A DNA stretch of 37,755 nucleotides from Dehalococcoidia bacterium UBA7891 (GTDB lineage: Bacteria; Chloroflexota; Dehalococcoidia; Lucifugimonadales; UBA826). The first letter of the stretch is position 1; every line of letters begins with the position of its first letter. The notes under the pieces were generated by a model that worked only from the letters and a program-made list of their open reading frames with translations, was not told where the DNA came from and searched no databases. Where the stretch lies: positions 1 to 37,755 of the forward strand of contig DLRJ01000122.1 of assembly GCA_002500485.1 (NCBI GenBank), in the 5' to 3' direction. Both the position numbers and the translations under genes were made by a program. This document shows positions 1-8,306 of this stretch, piece by piece.

Positions 1-44
1 CCTTATTATTATTTTTATTATCTACAAGGAAGTAAAATCAATTT

Positions 45-1316
45 ATGATTGATAATGTATTAATACAAATAAGAAGCGGGTCAGGAGGTGACGGAGCAAT
101 AAGCGGTCGCCATGAAAAATTTGTACCGAGAGGGGGGCCTGACGGGGGAGATGGTGGGAGAGGCGGCAATGTCATCATAAAGGGAGACCACAATGAAAAC
201 ACCCTTATTAACTTTAGGTATATCAAAAATTTCATAGCTGGAAACGGGGAGAATGGATCTAAAGCAAAGAAGCATGGCAAGGACGGAAAAGACACTATAA
301 TAAAAGTTCCTGTGGGGACTCAAATAATTGATGAGGGGGGCTCAATTATCGCTGATATTATACTCTCCGGAGAAGAATATATAGCAGCGGCAGGAGGAAG
401 AGGTGGGTATGGAAACGTTAAATACTCTTCTTCCACCAGTCAATATCCAGTAATCGCCCAATCGGGCGAATTGGGGTCCGAACACAATCTGAGACTGGAA
501 CTGAAATTGATAGCTGACGTGGGGATAATAGGTGTTCCAAATGCCGGTAAATCGAGCCTTATTTCATTTCTAACAGCTGCCCGCCCCAAGGTTGCCAGTT
601 ACCCTTTCACGACGATTGAACCGGTTCTTGGGCTGGTAAAACACCGAGAAAAGGATTTTGTGATGGTAGATATCCCTGGCCTGCTTGAAGGGGCCCATCA
701 AGGAATTGGCCTTGGACATGAATTCCTTAGGCATATTGAAAGGACACGGGTTCTCGTGCATCTTGTAGATGGAACATCGGATAACCCAAGTGGGGATTTT
801 CACAAAATCAACAAAGAATTGGAATTATTCGACGAGTCTCTTAAAGATAAACCGCAAATCTTAGTGATCAACAAGGTTGATCTTGAGGAAGTAAGGGTAC
901 TCGCGGAAGATGTCAGGGACTCAATGGGAGAAGATGCCTGGAGGTTTCATATAGTTTCGGCAATATCTGGCGAGGGCGTCTCCGAAATGATGGATGAGGT
1001 GGTTCAAGTTTTATCTGATCAACCTATCGCAAACCACCCAGAGCCCTCCGAGGATCCTGAGGAAAAAAATATTCCGATACTACGCCCACAGCCACGGCGC
1101 AGGGGAGTTTCGGTACATCAAGAAGATGGAATATATATCGTGGAAGCTCCAGGAGTCGAAAGAATAGCTCAGAGGATAGATTATGAGGATTGGCTTGCCC
1201 GTATGCAATTCTATAAACACATGCAGAAAACGGGAATCGTAAAAGCCTTAGAGGAAGCGGGGATTACCGAAGGAGACACGGTCCGAATTGGTGATGTGGA
1301 GTGGGAATGGGACTAG
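45..1316 (+). CDS. obg: GTPase Obg (CgtA), ribosome assembly factor
   Basis: Obg-family GTPase that acts in late 50S subunit maturation and stress control in the cytoplasm. The glycine-rich Obg fold fills residues 1-158 (PRGGPDGGDGGRGG near 28-41). The G domain follows with G1 GVPNAGKSS (163-171), switch I TTIEP (189-193), G3 DIPG (209-212) and G4 NKVD (276-279). A C-terminal OCT domain occupies about 345-423 and ends in acidic/tryptophan residues, as in Gram-positive and Chloroflexota Obg. The length of 423 aa is normal for an OCT-bearing Obg. The ATG start gives the canonical family N-terminus, with a weak AAGGAAG about 12 nt upstream. It is convergent with the peroxiredoxin 31 bp away. nadD, often close to obg in other bacteria, lies about 17 kb away here. 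Identification is very secure. Confidence 0.97.
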   Translation: MIDNVLIQIRSGSGGDGAISGRHEKFVPRGGPDGGDGGRGGNVIIKGDHNENTLINFRYIKNFIAGNGENGSKAKKHGKDGKDTIIKVPVGTQIIDEGGSIIADIILSGEEYIAAAGGRGGYGNVKYSSSTSQYPVIAQSGELGSEHNLRLELKLIADVGIIGVPNAGKSSLISFLTAARPKVASYPFTTIEPVLGLVKHREKDFVMVDIPGLLEGAHQGIGLGHEFLRHIERTRVLVHLVDGTSDNPSGDFHKINKELELFDESLKDKPQILVINKVDLEEVRVLAEDVRDSMGEDAWRFHIVSAISGEGVSEMMDEVVQVLSDQPIANHPEPSEDPEEKNIPILRPQPRRRGVSVHQEDGIYIVEAPGVERIAQRIDYEDWLARMQFYKHMQKTGIVKALEEAGITEGDTVRIGDVEWEWD

Positions 1317-1347
1317 CACCTCAATAAACGTGTCGGGGCAATATTTT

Positions 1348-1908
1348 TTAGAAAGCTATGTCGAATTTGAACGATTTATGGAGTTGATCCCTAACACTGC
1401 TGGCATGACCTCTAAAATTCACGTTCATCCATTTGTGAACTAAAATCCCATTCTTGTCTATGAGGAAAGTACAACGAACTACAGACCAAGCACGAAGGTT
1501 TTCACTGATGTGGAACCCAAACCCTTTGGCATACTCCGCCTCGCTATCATTTAATTGGAATTCACCCCAGACTCCATATCCTTTGATGGTATTTAGATCT
1601 GGATCTACGCATAAATCAAAAGGCAAATCGTGCTCTTTGGCCATACCCTGGTGAGAGGCCTCGGTATCGGGGCTTATTCCATAAACTGGGCAATCGAGTT
1701 CAAGGAAATCGGTGTATACGTCTCGGAAATCGCAGGCTTCTTGCGTACATCCTGAGGTTCCATCTTTAGGGTAAAAATAAAGGACGGCCGGAGAACCAGA
1801 TAAATCACTGAGTCGTAAGGTTTTGTTTTCATGGTCTACTAAAAGGAAATCAGGAACCTTTCCCCCTATCTCTATATTATTTTCCGGTAGGTACCTCAAA
1901 AGTTCCAT
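1348..1908 (-). CDS. Peroxiredoxin, AhpC/TSA family (BCP/PrxQ-like)
   Basis: Thiol peroxidase that reduces H2O2 and organic hydroperoxides using thioredoxin-type donors. The thioredoxin fold contains TSGCTQEAC, with the peroxidatic Cys at 54 and a second Cys at 59. That five-residue spacing is typical of the atypical two-Cys BCP/PrxQ group. The protein has 186 aa, somewhat longer than a usual BCP (about 155), with an extended N-terminus and an insertion around 120-140. The ATG is preceded by a perfect AGGAGG seven bases upstream, so the start is well supported. The small membrane protein encoded just upstream on the same strand (15-bp gap) is probably co-transcribed. Exact subclass is less sure than family. 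Confidence 0.92.
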   Translation of the reverse strand: MELLRYLPENNIEIGGKVPDFLLVDHENKTLRLSDLSGSPAVLYFYPKDGTSGCTQEACDFRDVYTDFLELDCPVYGISPDTEASHQGMAKEHDLPFDLCVDPDLNTIKGYGVWGEFQLNDSEAEYAKGFGFHISENLRAWSVVRCTFLIDKNGILVHKWMNVNFRGHASSVRDQLHKSFKFDIAF

Positions 1909-1923
1909 CTTCGGCCTCCTAAG

Positions 1924-2442
1924 TTAAGAATTACGCATTTCTGGGTCAAGCACAGATACGTCTTGACCATCTTCCCCTACACTATCTTCTATTTCCTTTA
2001 TGTGTTCATCAACCTTTTCAACAAACTCACTGGGTAGTGTAAACCTAATCAGGCTTTCCTTGTAGAATTTTCTTCTTCCGGGGAAAAGGGCGAAACTGGT
2101 CCTTAGTGCCAAGTCTGGGTCCACGTGTAATAAGTCCGCGTATTCCTGCGCTATGTTGCTAAGGCTCATCTCTGCGGCAAATAATCTGTTAAATCGGATT
2201 CTTTCAGACTGATTATTCAAATCTGCGAAATCATGGCTACCGCGGGAATTTATATCAGATAATTCAGTGTTGTTAGCCACGGCTACCGCGAGATCTTGTC
2301 TTTGTTGGTTAATTGCAAGCACCAGTTCTCTTTGTGCAACGGAACGCTGCTGCTTCAATTGGAAGACCAGAACAAAGGCTACCGCTAAAGTGGCTAGTCC
2401 AGTTATAATTTGTGCTCCATAGATTACTATTTCAACGCTCAT
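1924..2442 (-). CDS. Small single-pass membrane protein of unknown function
   Basis: I do not recognise the family. The 172-aa product begins with a hydrophobic stretch (about residues 4-27, VIYGAQIITGLATLAVAF core) followed by QLKQQR, so it looks like an N-in or N-out signal anchor with a soluble C-terminal domain. The rest is charged and mostly helical in composition, with an acidic tail. It starts 175 bp from the divergent tRNA-Thr and ends 15 bp before the peroxiredoxin gene on the same strand, suggesting a two-gene transcript. The ATG has only a weak purine-rich segment upstream. The long uninterrupted frame and the neighbour spacing support it being real; no function can be given. Confidence 0.75.
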   Translation of the reverse strand: MSVEIVIYGAQIITGLATLAVAFVLVFQLKQQRSVAQRELVLAINQQRQDLAVAVANNTELSDINSRGSHDFADLNNQSERIRFNRLFAAEMSLSNIAQEYADLLHVDPDLALRTSFALFPGRRKFYKESLIRFTLPSEFVEKVDEHIKEIEDSVGEDGQDVSVLDPEMRNS

Positions 2443-2617
2443 GGTAGTTTGATTCTCTTCCCTAAGTTATTTAAATATATGGGTATTGCAATTTAAGTGT
2501 TCGATAATATTTGAAAAATGGGAATGGAATCATATCAGTCTTGTACAATAGTGTTGAAGTCGTTTAGTACAACGGTTGTCGCTGCACTAAATTTTGGGCA
2601 GTAACTCAAAACGTTAT

Positions 2618-2692
2618 GCCGACGTAGCTCAGTGGTAGAGCAGCTGTTTTGTAAACAGCAGGTCGTCAGTTCGAACCTGACCGTCGGCTCCA
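2618..2692 (+). tRNA. tRNA-Thr (anticodon UGU)
   Basis: A full cloverleaf can be folded. The acceptor stem is GCCGACG/CGTCGGC and the D arm GCTC/GAGC. The anticodon stem GCTGT/ACAGC has loop TTTGTAA, giving anticodon TGT. The T arm GTCAG/CTGAC has loop TTCGAAC, and the discriminator base is T. The CCA end is encoded (2690-2692). All stems are perfectly paired. Anticodon UGU reads threonine ACA-type codons. No integrase or duplicated tRNA 3' end was seen nearby. Confidence 0.97.
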
Positions 2693-2717
2693 CAAAACAT
2701 TCAAAAGGATTCATCTC

Positions 2718-2870
2718 ATGCCAGAGGATGACAAGAGCTTACAAATGGATTCGGTCGATGCCTTTGAATTCATAGGAAGAATGGCCCAGACAAGACAAAA
2801 GCAGGATGAAGAAACCAAGGACCTTTCTAAAGAAGAAGATAAAGAGAAATCTGATATCGATTCGCCGTAA
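2718..2870 (+). CDS. Possible small acidic protein (50 aa)
   Basis: A short open frame starts with ATG 25 bp after the tRNA-Thr and ends with TAA 74 bp before the enolase-family gene. It has an AAAGGAT ribosome-binding-like sequence nine bases upstream. The peptide is strongly charged (Asp, Glu, Lys and Gln rich), has no membrane segment, and includes AFEFIGRMAQTRQK in the middle as a possible helix. Composition and spacing look protein-like, but the ORF is short and I recognise no homologue. It could be a real small protein or a chance frame in the tRNA-downstream region. Confidence 0.4.
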   Translation: MPEDDKSLQMDSVDAFEFIGRMAQTRQKQDEETKDLSKEEDKEKSDIDSP

Positions 2871-2944
2871 CAGGTAGCGCCGCTTAAAAGCACTCCATGT
2901 GCTTGCATTAAAGCCTATCAACCAAGCATCCATGTAAGTTCGAT

Positions 2945-4072
2945 ATGAAAATCAAAGATATAAAAATCAGTGAATTTGAAATCAAGGACAACACACCATA
3001 TTTCAAACTTCGTAAGATAGACAGTTCATGGGAAAAATATGACCTCAGATCCTCTGTAGGCTACGTGCATGTGATGCATGTGATAACGGATGACGGGTTG
3101 GAGGGAATCTGTACGGTAGGGGACGCTCGGTATACAACAATCACTGTAAACGCCCTTGCACATCTAAAACACCTTACGGTTGGGGAGGATCCAACAAAAA
3201 AGGAATACTTGTTTGATATGCTCACTAAAGCGACCAGAATGGTTTTTATGCCCCCAGGATGGTTTGGCGGGTTTGATAATTGTTTATGGGACATAGAGGG
3301 GCAAATCAAGAGCAAGTCAGTTGCAGCTCTTATTTCCGATAGCAACGACCAGGTCACGGCCTACTATAACTACCGGGGAGCGGATCTTAATGCGTTGATT
3401 GATGATGCAAATGTGGGTATCGAAAAAGGGTTCACGGTTCTAAAAGATCATTTTGCTTGGAATGCAGCACAAAACATAAATTCTTTCGAATCTGTCAAAG
3501 GTGTTGTGGGAGAAGACATTACTTTGTTACATGACGCGGCTGCTTGTAGCTATACACTGCATGAGGCTCTCGAGGTTGCAAAACAATTAAGCCAACTGAA
3601 TTTTGGATGGTTTGAGGAGCCGTTGAATGATAGAGAATTGGGTTCATTGAAAACACTTTGTTCACAATCAGAGGTGCCGATTTTGGCACTCGAAACTTTG
3701 ATGAATGATTTTGTGCTAATGAGAGAATGGGTTAGAGAAGGTGCGGTCAATATAGTTCGCGGAAATGCACGCCATGGTACTACCGGAATTGTTCGGATCG
3801 CAGAAGAACTAGCCAGAAAGGGTATGAAGATCGAACTAAATGGCCCAGGAGGATTATTCGGGCATGTCCATGCCCAATTGGCCGTGGGCATTAATAATAC
3901 TTCTTATTACGAGTACTTTCCGGACGGTAGTAGAGATTCAATAGGTAAGGAGATTGGCCTTCTAAATCCTCCGGTACCGGAAAAAGGAAAGGTAAAGTTA
4001 ACTGAAAGACCGGGGTGGGGATATGAGTTTGATTGGAAATACTTTAACAAAAAAAGAGTTCGGGTCTTTTAG
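2945..4072 (+). CDS. Enolase-superfamily enzyme, mandelate racemase/muconate lactonizing type
   Basis: Member of the superfamily that abstracts a proton alpha to a carboxylate, usually sugar-acid dehydratases or racemases. N-terminal capping domain about 1-135, then a TIM barrel. The three metal ligands are visible: Asp197 in LLHDAA, Glu224 in WFEEP and Glu250 in LALET. Where mandelate racemase has KxK, this protein has Lys167-Asp-His169. The strand that normally carries the Asp of the His-Asp dyad reads VRGNARHG, with Asn274 in the Asp position. A candidate catalytic His lies in FGHVH (307/309). Family is certain but substrate is not; these changes argue against simple annotation as mandelate racemase. 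The gene stands alone between tRNA-Thr and the convergent flavin reductase. Confidence 0.9.
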   Translation: MKIKDIKISEFEIKDNTPYFKLRKIDSSWEKYDLRSSVGYVHVMHVITDDGLEGICTVGDARYTTITVNALAHLKHLTVGEDPTKKEYLFDMLTKATRMVFMPPGWFGGFDNCLWDIEGQIKSKSVAALISDSNDQVTAYYNYRGADLNALIDDANVGIEKGFTVLKDHFAWNAAQNINSFESVKGVVGEDITLLHDAAACSYTLHEALEVAKQLSQLNFGWFEEPLNDRELGSLKTLCSQSEVPILALETLMNDFVLMREWVREGAVNIVRGNARHGTTGIVRIAEELARKGMKIELNGPGGLFGHVHAQLAVGINNTSYYEYFPDGSRDSIGKEIGLLNPPVPEKGKVKLTERPGWGYEFDWKYFNKKRVRVF

Positions 4073-4118
4073 TAAAAAACATTTACTGAAGGCATGAATA
4101 GATAAGCATGCCGTTTTG
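4071..4118. terminator. Possible bidirectional terminator with two tandem hairpins
   Basis: The 50-bp gap between the convergent enolase-family and flavin-reductase genes holds two stems. AGTAAA/TTTACT has loop AAACA at 4071-4087, overlapping the enolase stop. GGCATG/CATGCC has a ten-base loop at 4091-4112 and is followed by GTTTT on the plus strand. The stems are short, so this is only a moderate-quality terminator. Confidence 0.4.
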
Positions 4119-4122
4119 GAAT

Positions 4123-4836
4123 CTACCACCAAGTCTCTGATTTAATTTGGCCCTTATTAAACCCCGTTTTTTGTAATTGAGCTGACAGAGAATCCACAAA
4201 GCTGTCTGGACCACAAACAAAAGCGATATTAAAGGAGGAGACGTCTAATTGATCTAACATTTCGGCACTAATCCTACCTGAGAACCCTTTAGTGGAATGA
4301 TGAGATCCACTGGATATCGTGTAGGCATAAGAAAGCTGATCAGGTTTTAAGAGGCAGATGTTTTCTAATTCCCTAGTGAACAATAACTCTTCAGAGGATG
4401 AAACACTATGCACGATTGTTGCTCTGTGATTAGTTGCCTCCCCGATGTACCTGAAAATACTCACCAAAGGGGTAATTCCGATTCCACCGGCTATTAATAT
4501 CGCATTACCCTGCTCGGGATTATAAACACAGGTTCCACCGGTTGAAAAAGAAACAGTATCCCCCTCCAGCATAGATTGATGAATATATTGGGTTACTTGA
4601 TCATCCCCTGTGTTTTTGACGGCTAAAGAAATGAATTCTGTATTGCATGGGGTTGATGTGATTGAATAACCAGCCACCTGCTCCCTCCCGTTTAAGGAAA
4701 CAAACAGATCAATCCATTGACCAGGAAGAAAATCAATTTTGCCTTTATAGGGAATCAAATCAAAGGTTTTTGTAGAGGTGGTTTCTTGCTTGATGTTAGC
4801 AACCTTTGCAGTGACTATGTGTCTATCAGGTTGCAT
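4123..4836 (-). CDS. FAD/NAD(P)-binding ferredoxin-reductase-like oxidoreductase (OXNAD1-like)
   Basis: Flavin-dependent electron-transfer module of the ferredoxin-NADP reductase superfamily. The FAD domain occupies about 1-100 with GYSITSTP (RxYS-like flavin motif). The nucleotide domain follows with GGIGITPLVSIF and the C-terminal AFVCGPDSFVDSL, ending in an aromatic tail. At 237 aa it contains only these two domains, with no 2Fe-2S or oxygenase domain, so it probably needs a separate partner protein. It begins 30 bp after alanine dehydrogenase on the same strand and is the last gene of the minus-strand amine cluster. It could serve a monooxygenase elsewhere or recycle NAD(P)H. Family secure, partner unknown. 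Confidence 0.88.
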   Translation of the reverse strand: MQPDRHIVTAKVANIKQETTSTKTFDLIPYKGKIDFLPGQWIDLFVSLNGREQVAGYSITSTPCNTEFISLAVKNTGDDQVTQYIHQSMLEGDTVSFSTGGTCVYNPEQGNAILIAGGIGITPLVSIFRYIGEATNHRATIVHSVSSSEELLFTRELENICLLKPDQLSYAYTISSGSHHSTKGFSGRISAEMLDQLDVSSFNIAFVCGPDSFVDSLSAQLQKTGFNKGQIKSETWW

Positions 4837-4866
4837 CTTATCTCAGACCCTGTTCTTAATATGAAA

Positions 4867-5985
4867 TTAAGGTAGCATTTCCTCTAAATTTGAAAATGTC
4901 ATGCTCAGACTCTCAGCCAGAGCAGGATATGTTATTTGTCCACCTATAGTGTTGACACCCTTAGCAAGGCTACTGTTTAAAGTGACAGCTTTGTAGACAC
5001 CATTTTTTGCAATCGACCGAACGTAGGGTAAAGTGGCATTTGAAAGCGAAGTACTAGCAGTGTGCCCCACTATACCTGGCATGTTGGTTACTGCGTAATG
5101 TATAACGTCGTCTTGAATATAGGTCGGGGTTTGATGGGAGGTTGGGTGAATGTCTTCAACACAGCCGCCTTGGTCAATCGCAACATCGATAATGACCCCT
5201 CCCGGCATCATATCTTTAACCATATCGCGACTGACTAATTTAGGAGCCTTTGCACCCGGCACTAACACTGCACCCACAACAACCTCTGAGCGTTGGATCT
5301 TCTCTGCAAGTGCGGCTGGGGTCGGGTAAATGGTTTTTATGTGGCCATTGGTTAGGGTGTCTATTTCCCGAATTCTATCTAGATTGATATCAGCAACGGT
5401 TACGTCAGCCCCTGCCCCCATCAACGCCGTCGCTGCATTAAATCCCACGGTTCCCCCACCAATAATAAAAGCGCTGCAATTGCCAGATCCCGGAACACCA
5501 CTAAGTAATTTACCAACCCCGTTTTCTATATTTGTTAAAAGGCGGGCCGAAACCTGAGAAACTAAACGTCCTGCAATTTCACTCATAGGATGAAGGAGTT
5601 CTAGCCTACCTTTATCGTCTTCAACAGTCTCATAAGCGATCCCGGTCACATTTTTCTTCAATATGCAATCAAGTAAATCTAGCTCAGCCGCTAGGTGGAG
5701 ATACGTAAAAATGGTTTGGCCTTCTTGCATTAAATCAAATTCGTTAGGCTGAGGTTCTTTCACTTTAACGATGAGCTCTGCTGTGCCATATATTTCTGCA
5801 GGATCCGAAACTAATGTTGCGCCGGCACCATATAGGTAAGAATCATCGGAAAACCGAGACCCTTGACCGGCACCAGATTCTACGAGTACTTTATGGCCGT
5901 CAGAAACTAAAACCTCGACTTTGTCAGGAGGCAAAGACACCCTGTTCTCATCTGATTTTATTTCTTTTGGGACACCTATTATCAC
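4867..5985 (-). CDS. ald: Alanine dehydrogenase
   Basis: NAD-dependent interconversion of L-alanine with pyruvate and ammonia. The protein begins GVPKEIKSDENRVSLPP, with substrate-binding Arg15. Lys76 in VKVKEPQ and His97 in FTYLHLAA match the known pyruvate site, and the HPMSEIAGRL and IIGGGTVGFNAA (Rossmann) segments are typical. Length (372 aa) is standard. The start is GTG with AAGG nine bases upstream. The gene lies 44 bp after the class I/II aminotransferase on the same strand. The arrangement suggests it removes alanine made by transamination onto pyruvate, regenerating the acceptor; this is inference from context. Confidence 0.95.
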   Translation of the reverse strand: MIIGVPKEIKSDENRVSLPPDKVEVLVSDGHKVLVESGAGQGSRFSDDSYLYGAGATLVSDPAEIYGTAELIVKVKEPQPNEFDLMQEGQTIFTYLHLAAELDLLDCILKKNVTGIAYETVEDDKGRLELLHPMSEIAGRLVSQVSARLLTNIENGVGKLLSGVPGSGNCSAFIIGGGTVGFNAATALMGAGADVTVADINLDRIREIDTLTNGHIKTIYPTPAALAEKIQRSEVVVGAVLVPGAKAPKLVSRDMVKDMMPGGVIIDVAIDQGGCVEDIHPTSHQTPTYIQDDVIHYAVTNMPGIVGHTASTSLSNATLPYVRSIAKNGVYKAVTLNSSLAKGVNTIGGQITYPALAESLSMTFSNLEEMLP

Positions 5986-6029
5986 AATTTAAACCTTGGG
6001 CCGTGATAACGCATAAACGCTAAACACAG

Positions 6030-7298
6030 CTAATCTTGAATATCTAAAACCTTTTCAAAAGCTTTTCCAATTCTTCTACCGGCTTCCTCAAGATGTTCAA
6101 AAGGAGCACGGGTGAAAGCTAGTCGAAAATGCGAATCATCTAGTGAGCTATCAACATAAAAAATAGATCCTAGCGGAAAAACAACACCCTCTTCTGCCGC
6201 CGCCTGAATCAAATCAAAAGCCTTTGTTTGAGTACATTTGACCCACAGGAAGTAACCACCCTCTGGCTCGTCCAATTCAATATAAGGGTCGCAGTATTTC
6301 TTGAGGGAATCTACCATTGTTCTACACTTGGATTTGTATAAATCTCGCATCGAATCAATATGGCTGTCCAACTTTCCTGACTCTATGAGATCTGCTAACG
6401 CATAATGGATTAGTGGACTGTTGCCCATGTCGAATCTTACTTTCGTTAGTGGTTCAGCCAACTCATCCCTGGCTTGGATCCAACCAGCCCTCAACCCCGT
6501 GGCCAAGATTTTGCTAAAACTACACATTTTTATTACCCCGTGACCATCAGAAAGAGCATAATACGATGGAGGTGGGGGAGTAGTGTAATAAACTTCAGTG
6601 TATGCGGCATCTTCAGCTATGAGAATTTTGTGTTCTGCGCATATTTCCAGAATTGCTTTTCTAATTTCTAATGAAGTCACATTACCCATTGGGTTGTGAT
6701 AATCAGGAATGGTGTAAAAGAGTTTTACTCTTTTACCTTGGGCTGCAAGCGATTCGACAGTTTCCTTAAACAAATCGGGATTAATACCCTCTTTATCCAT
6801 GGGCACTTCAATAACTTCTGCTCTGAACCCCCTAATGGCTCTTACCGTTCCAGAGTAACTTGGAGATTCTACAATGGCGATGTCTCCAGGCTCTATAAAA
6901 GCCTTGCCGATGTTTTCTAGACACCCGGAGCTTCCATTGTGCATGATGATGTTGTCAGGTAGAAGGCTTGTCCCTTCCATTCTATTTTGGCGGTCAGCTA
7001 TTAATTGCCTTAGGCCTTCATAGCCAAACCAGCCTCCGTACATTAAAGATTCACTGAAATGATCTCTAATTGATTTAGAGAAACTATCAATCAAGTCTTC
7101 TGTTGGAAGAGCAGTATCGTCTGGAATTCCACCAGCTAAAACGATGGGGTCTGGGTGTTCTGTGGGGAGTCTCCAAAAACGACCAGCATCAGTTGCGCTT
7201 CCAGCACCTATGCTGCGGGCAGCTTCTGAAAGCAAGTCGCTTTCTATGTCTGCAGTTTGCCATCGGCTGGCGATTGTTTCTTTTTCGAATTGCACCAT
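6030..7298 (-). CDS. PLP-dependent aminotransferase, class I/II (2-aminoadipate/aromatic type)
   Basis: Fold-type I aminotransferase of the LysN/ARO8/MocR-like group. The PLP lysine sits in CSFSKILATGLRAGW (about residue 268). Substrate and cofactor motifs seen include MYGGWFGYEGLR, HNGSSGCLENI, YTIPDYHNPMGN (Asn that contacts the PLP ring) and FRLAF near the end, with Arg as a likely carboxylate ligand. The 422 aa length has no fused DNA-binding domain, so it is not a MocR regulator. ATG start with AGG upstream. It lies between dppC (132-bp gap with a hairpin) and ald. The pairing with ald suggests pyruvate as amino acceptor; the donor is unknown. Confidence 0.9.
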   Translation of the reverse strand: MVQFEKETIASRWQTADIESDLLSEAARSIGAGSATDAGRFWRLPTEHPDPIVLAGGIPDDTALPTEDLIDSFSKSIRDHFSESLMYGGWFGYEGLRQLIADRQNRMEGTSLLPDNIIMHNGSSGCLENIGKAFIEPGDIAIVESPSYSGTVRAIRGFRAEVIEVPMDKEGINPDLFKETVESLAAQGKRVKLFYTIPDYHNPMGNVTSLEIRKAILEICAEHKILIAEDAAYTEVYYTTPPPPSYYALSDGHGVIKMCSFSKILATGLRAGWIQARDELAEPLTKVRFDMGNSPLIHYALADLIESGKLDSHIDSMRDLYKSKCRTMVDSLKKYCDPYIELDEPEGGYFLWVKCTQTKAFDLIQAAAEEGVVFPLGSIFYVDSSLDDSHFRLAFTRAPFEHLEEAGRRIGKAFEKVLDIQD

Positions 7299-7338
7299 AT
7301 CAGTAAACCTTATGCCTATTGATGTCTTAGGCGAATAG

Positions 7339-7377
7339 GACAGGTAATCGTTTTATTTCAATAAAGGATAACCTGTC
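7339..7377. repeat. Long imperfect palindrome between dppC and aminotransferase genes
   Basis: Outer arms GACAGGTAATC (7339-7349) and GATAACCTGTC (7367-7377) match at ten of eleven positions. The inner parts TTTATT and AATAAA also pair, so the whole stretch folds into a stem of about 16 pairs with a tiny loop. No T-run follows on either strand, so a simple terminator is unlikely. It may be an operator or an mRNA-processing/stability hairpin between the two parts of the cluster. Confidence 0.6.
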
Positions 7378-7430
7378 AAGACTAACTAGTGAAGCCCTAA
7401 AATGATAGATAAAAACAAAGAGTAAAAAGC

Positions 7431-8306
7431 CTATCGGTTCATTGTAGGGTCTAAGGCATCTCTCAAACCGTCACCTACAAACGTAAAGCCCATCGTAATA
7501 ATTGCTATCATAAGGCTTGGAAATAGACCCATATGCCAGTAGGTTCGGACATAGCCAAGACTGGTTGATATCATTTTGCCTAAACTTGGCACCGGCTCAT
7601 CAATTCCAAGTCCTAAAAAGCTAAGTCCGGCCTCATTAAAAATCACAGCTGGAACTTGGAAGGCCAGCAGGACAGCTAATATGGGTATGATATTTGGGAA
7701 AATATGTCTAAATGCTACCCTGAATCTATTTGCACCGATCGCTTGAGCTGCGATTACGAATTCTCTCTCTTTAAAAGCTAAAAATTGACCGCGAGTGATA
7801 CGTGTTTCCACCACCCAACCTGAAATGCCCAATGCAAATATCACGTTCCACATGGAATGCCCAAGTAATCCCATAATAAACATCGCTATTAGTAAAGCTG
7901 GGATACCGGTTGCTATTTCTATGATCCTAACCACTATCTGGTCTACCCATCCCCCAAGATATCCGCCAAGGGTGCCTAAACTGATTCCTATAGTTAAGGT
8001 GATGACTTGCACTCCCAAAGCTACAACGATAGAGGTTCGCGTGGCATAAAGCATACGACTGAGGTAATCACGACCTACCGCGTCGGTGCCAAATATGTGA
8101 GACCAACTAGGAGGCTGTCTTGCTTCAGTCAAATTCCCCACGTCGTATGAGGTAGGTGCTAAAAAGTTTGCAAACATAGCGATGAATAGACATAAAACTA
8201 CGATCCCCAAGCCAACGACTGCCAATTTGTTACGTCTAAAACGCCACATGAAATTGGCTTTGCGGCGCTTTTGGCCTTTTTCTTCTGCTTCTTGAAGACT
8301 GTTCAT
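7431..8306 (-). CDS. ABC transporter permease, DppC/OppC family
   Basis: Inner-membrane permease of a peptide/nickel/opine-type ABC importer. It has a cytoplasmic N-terminus (MWRFRRNKLAVVG, the OppC_N pattern) and the first membrane helix near residues 28-50. The DPP/OPP core follows, including GTDAVGRDYLSRMLYATR and the EAA-loop region EFVIAAQAIGANRFRVAFRHIFPN that contacts the ATPase. It ends with GDGLRDALDPTMN, the usual DppC tail. Its ATG overlaps the stop of the DppB gene by four bases (ATGA), so the two are translationally coupled. No ATPase genes lie in the window. Substrate cannot be told from the permease. Confidence 0.95.
   Translation of the reverse strand: MNSLQEAEEKGQKRRKANFMWRFRRNKLAVVGLGIVVLCLFIAMFANFLAPTSYDVGNLTEARQPPSWSHIFGTDAVGRDYLSRMLYATRTSIVVALGVQVITLTIGISLGTLGGYLGGWVDQIVVRIIEIATGIPALLIAMFIMGLLGHSMWNVIFALGISGWVVETRITRGQFLAFKEREFVIAAQAIGANRFRVAFRHIFPNIIPILAVLLAFQVPAVIFNEAGLSFLGLGIDEPVPSLGKMISTSLGYVRTYWHMGLFPSLMIAIITMGFTFVGDGLRDALDPTMNR

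Noticed and set aside
2541..2572. TTGTAC ... GTACAA inverted repeat upstream of tRNA-Thr
   Set aside because: Six-base arms with a 20-base spacer are common by chance, and no consistent promoter layout could be fitted to them.
2618..2945. tRNA-Thr as an integration site for a genomic island
   Set aside because: No integrase gene and no repeat of the tRNA 3' end was seen downstream in the window.
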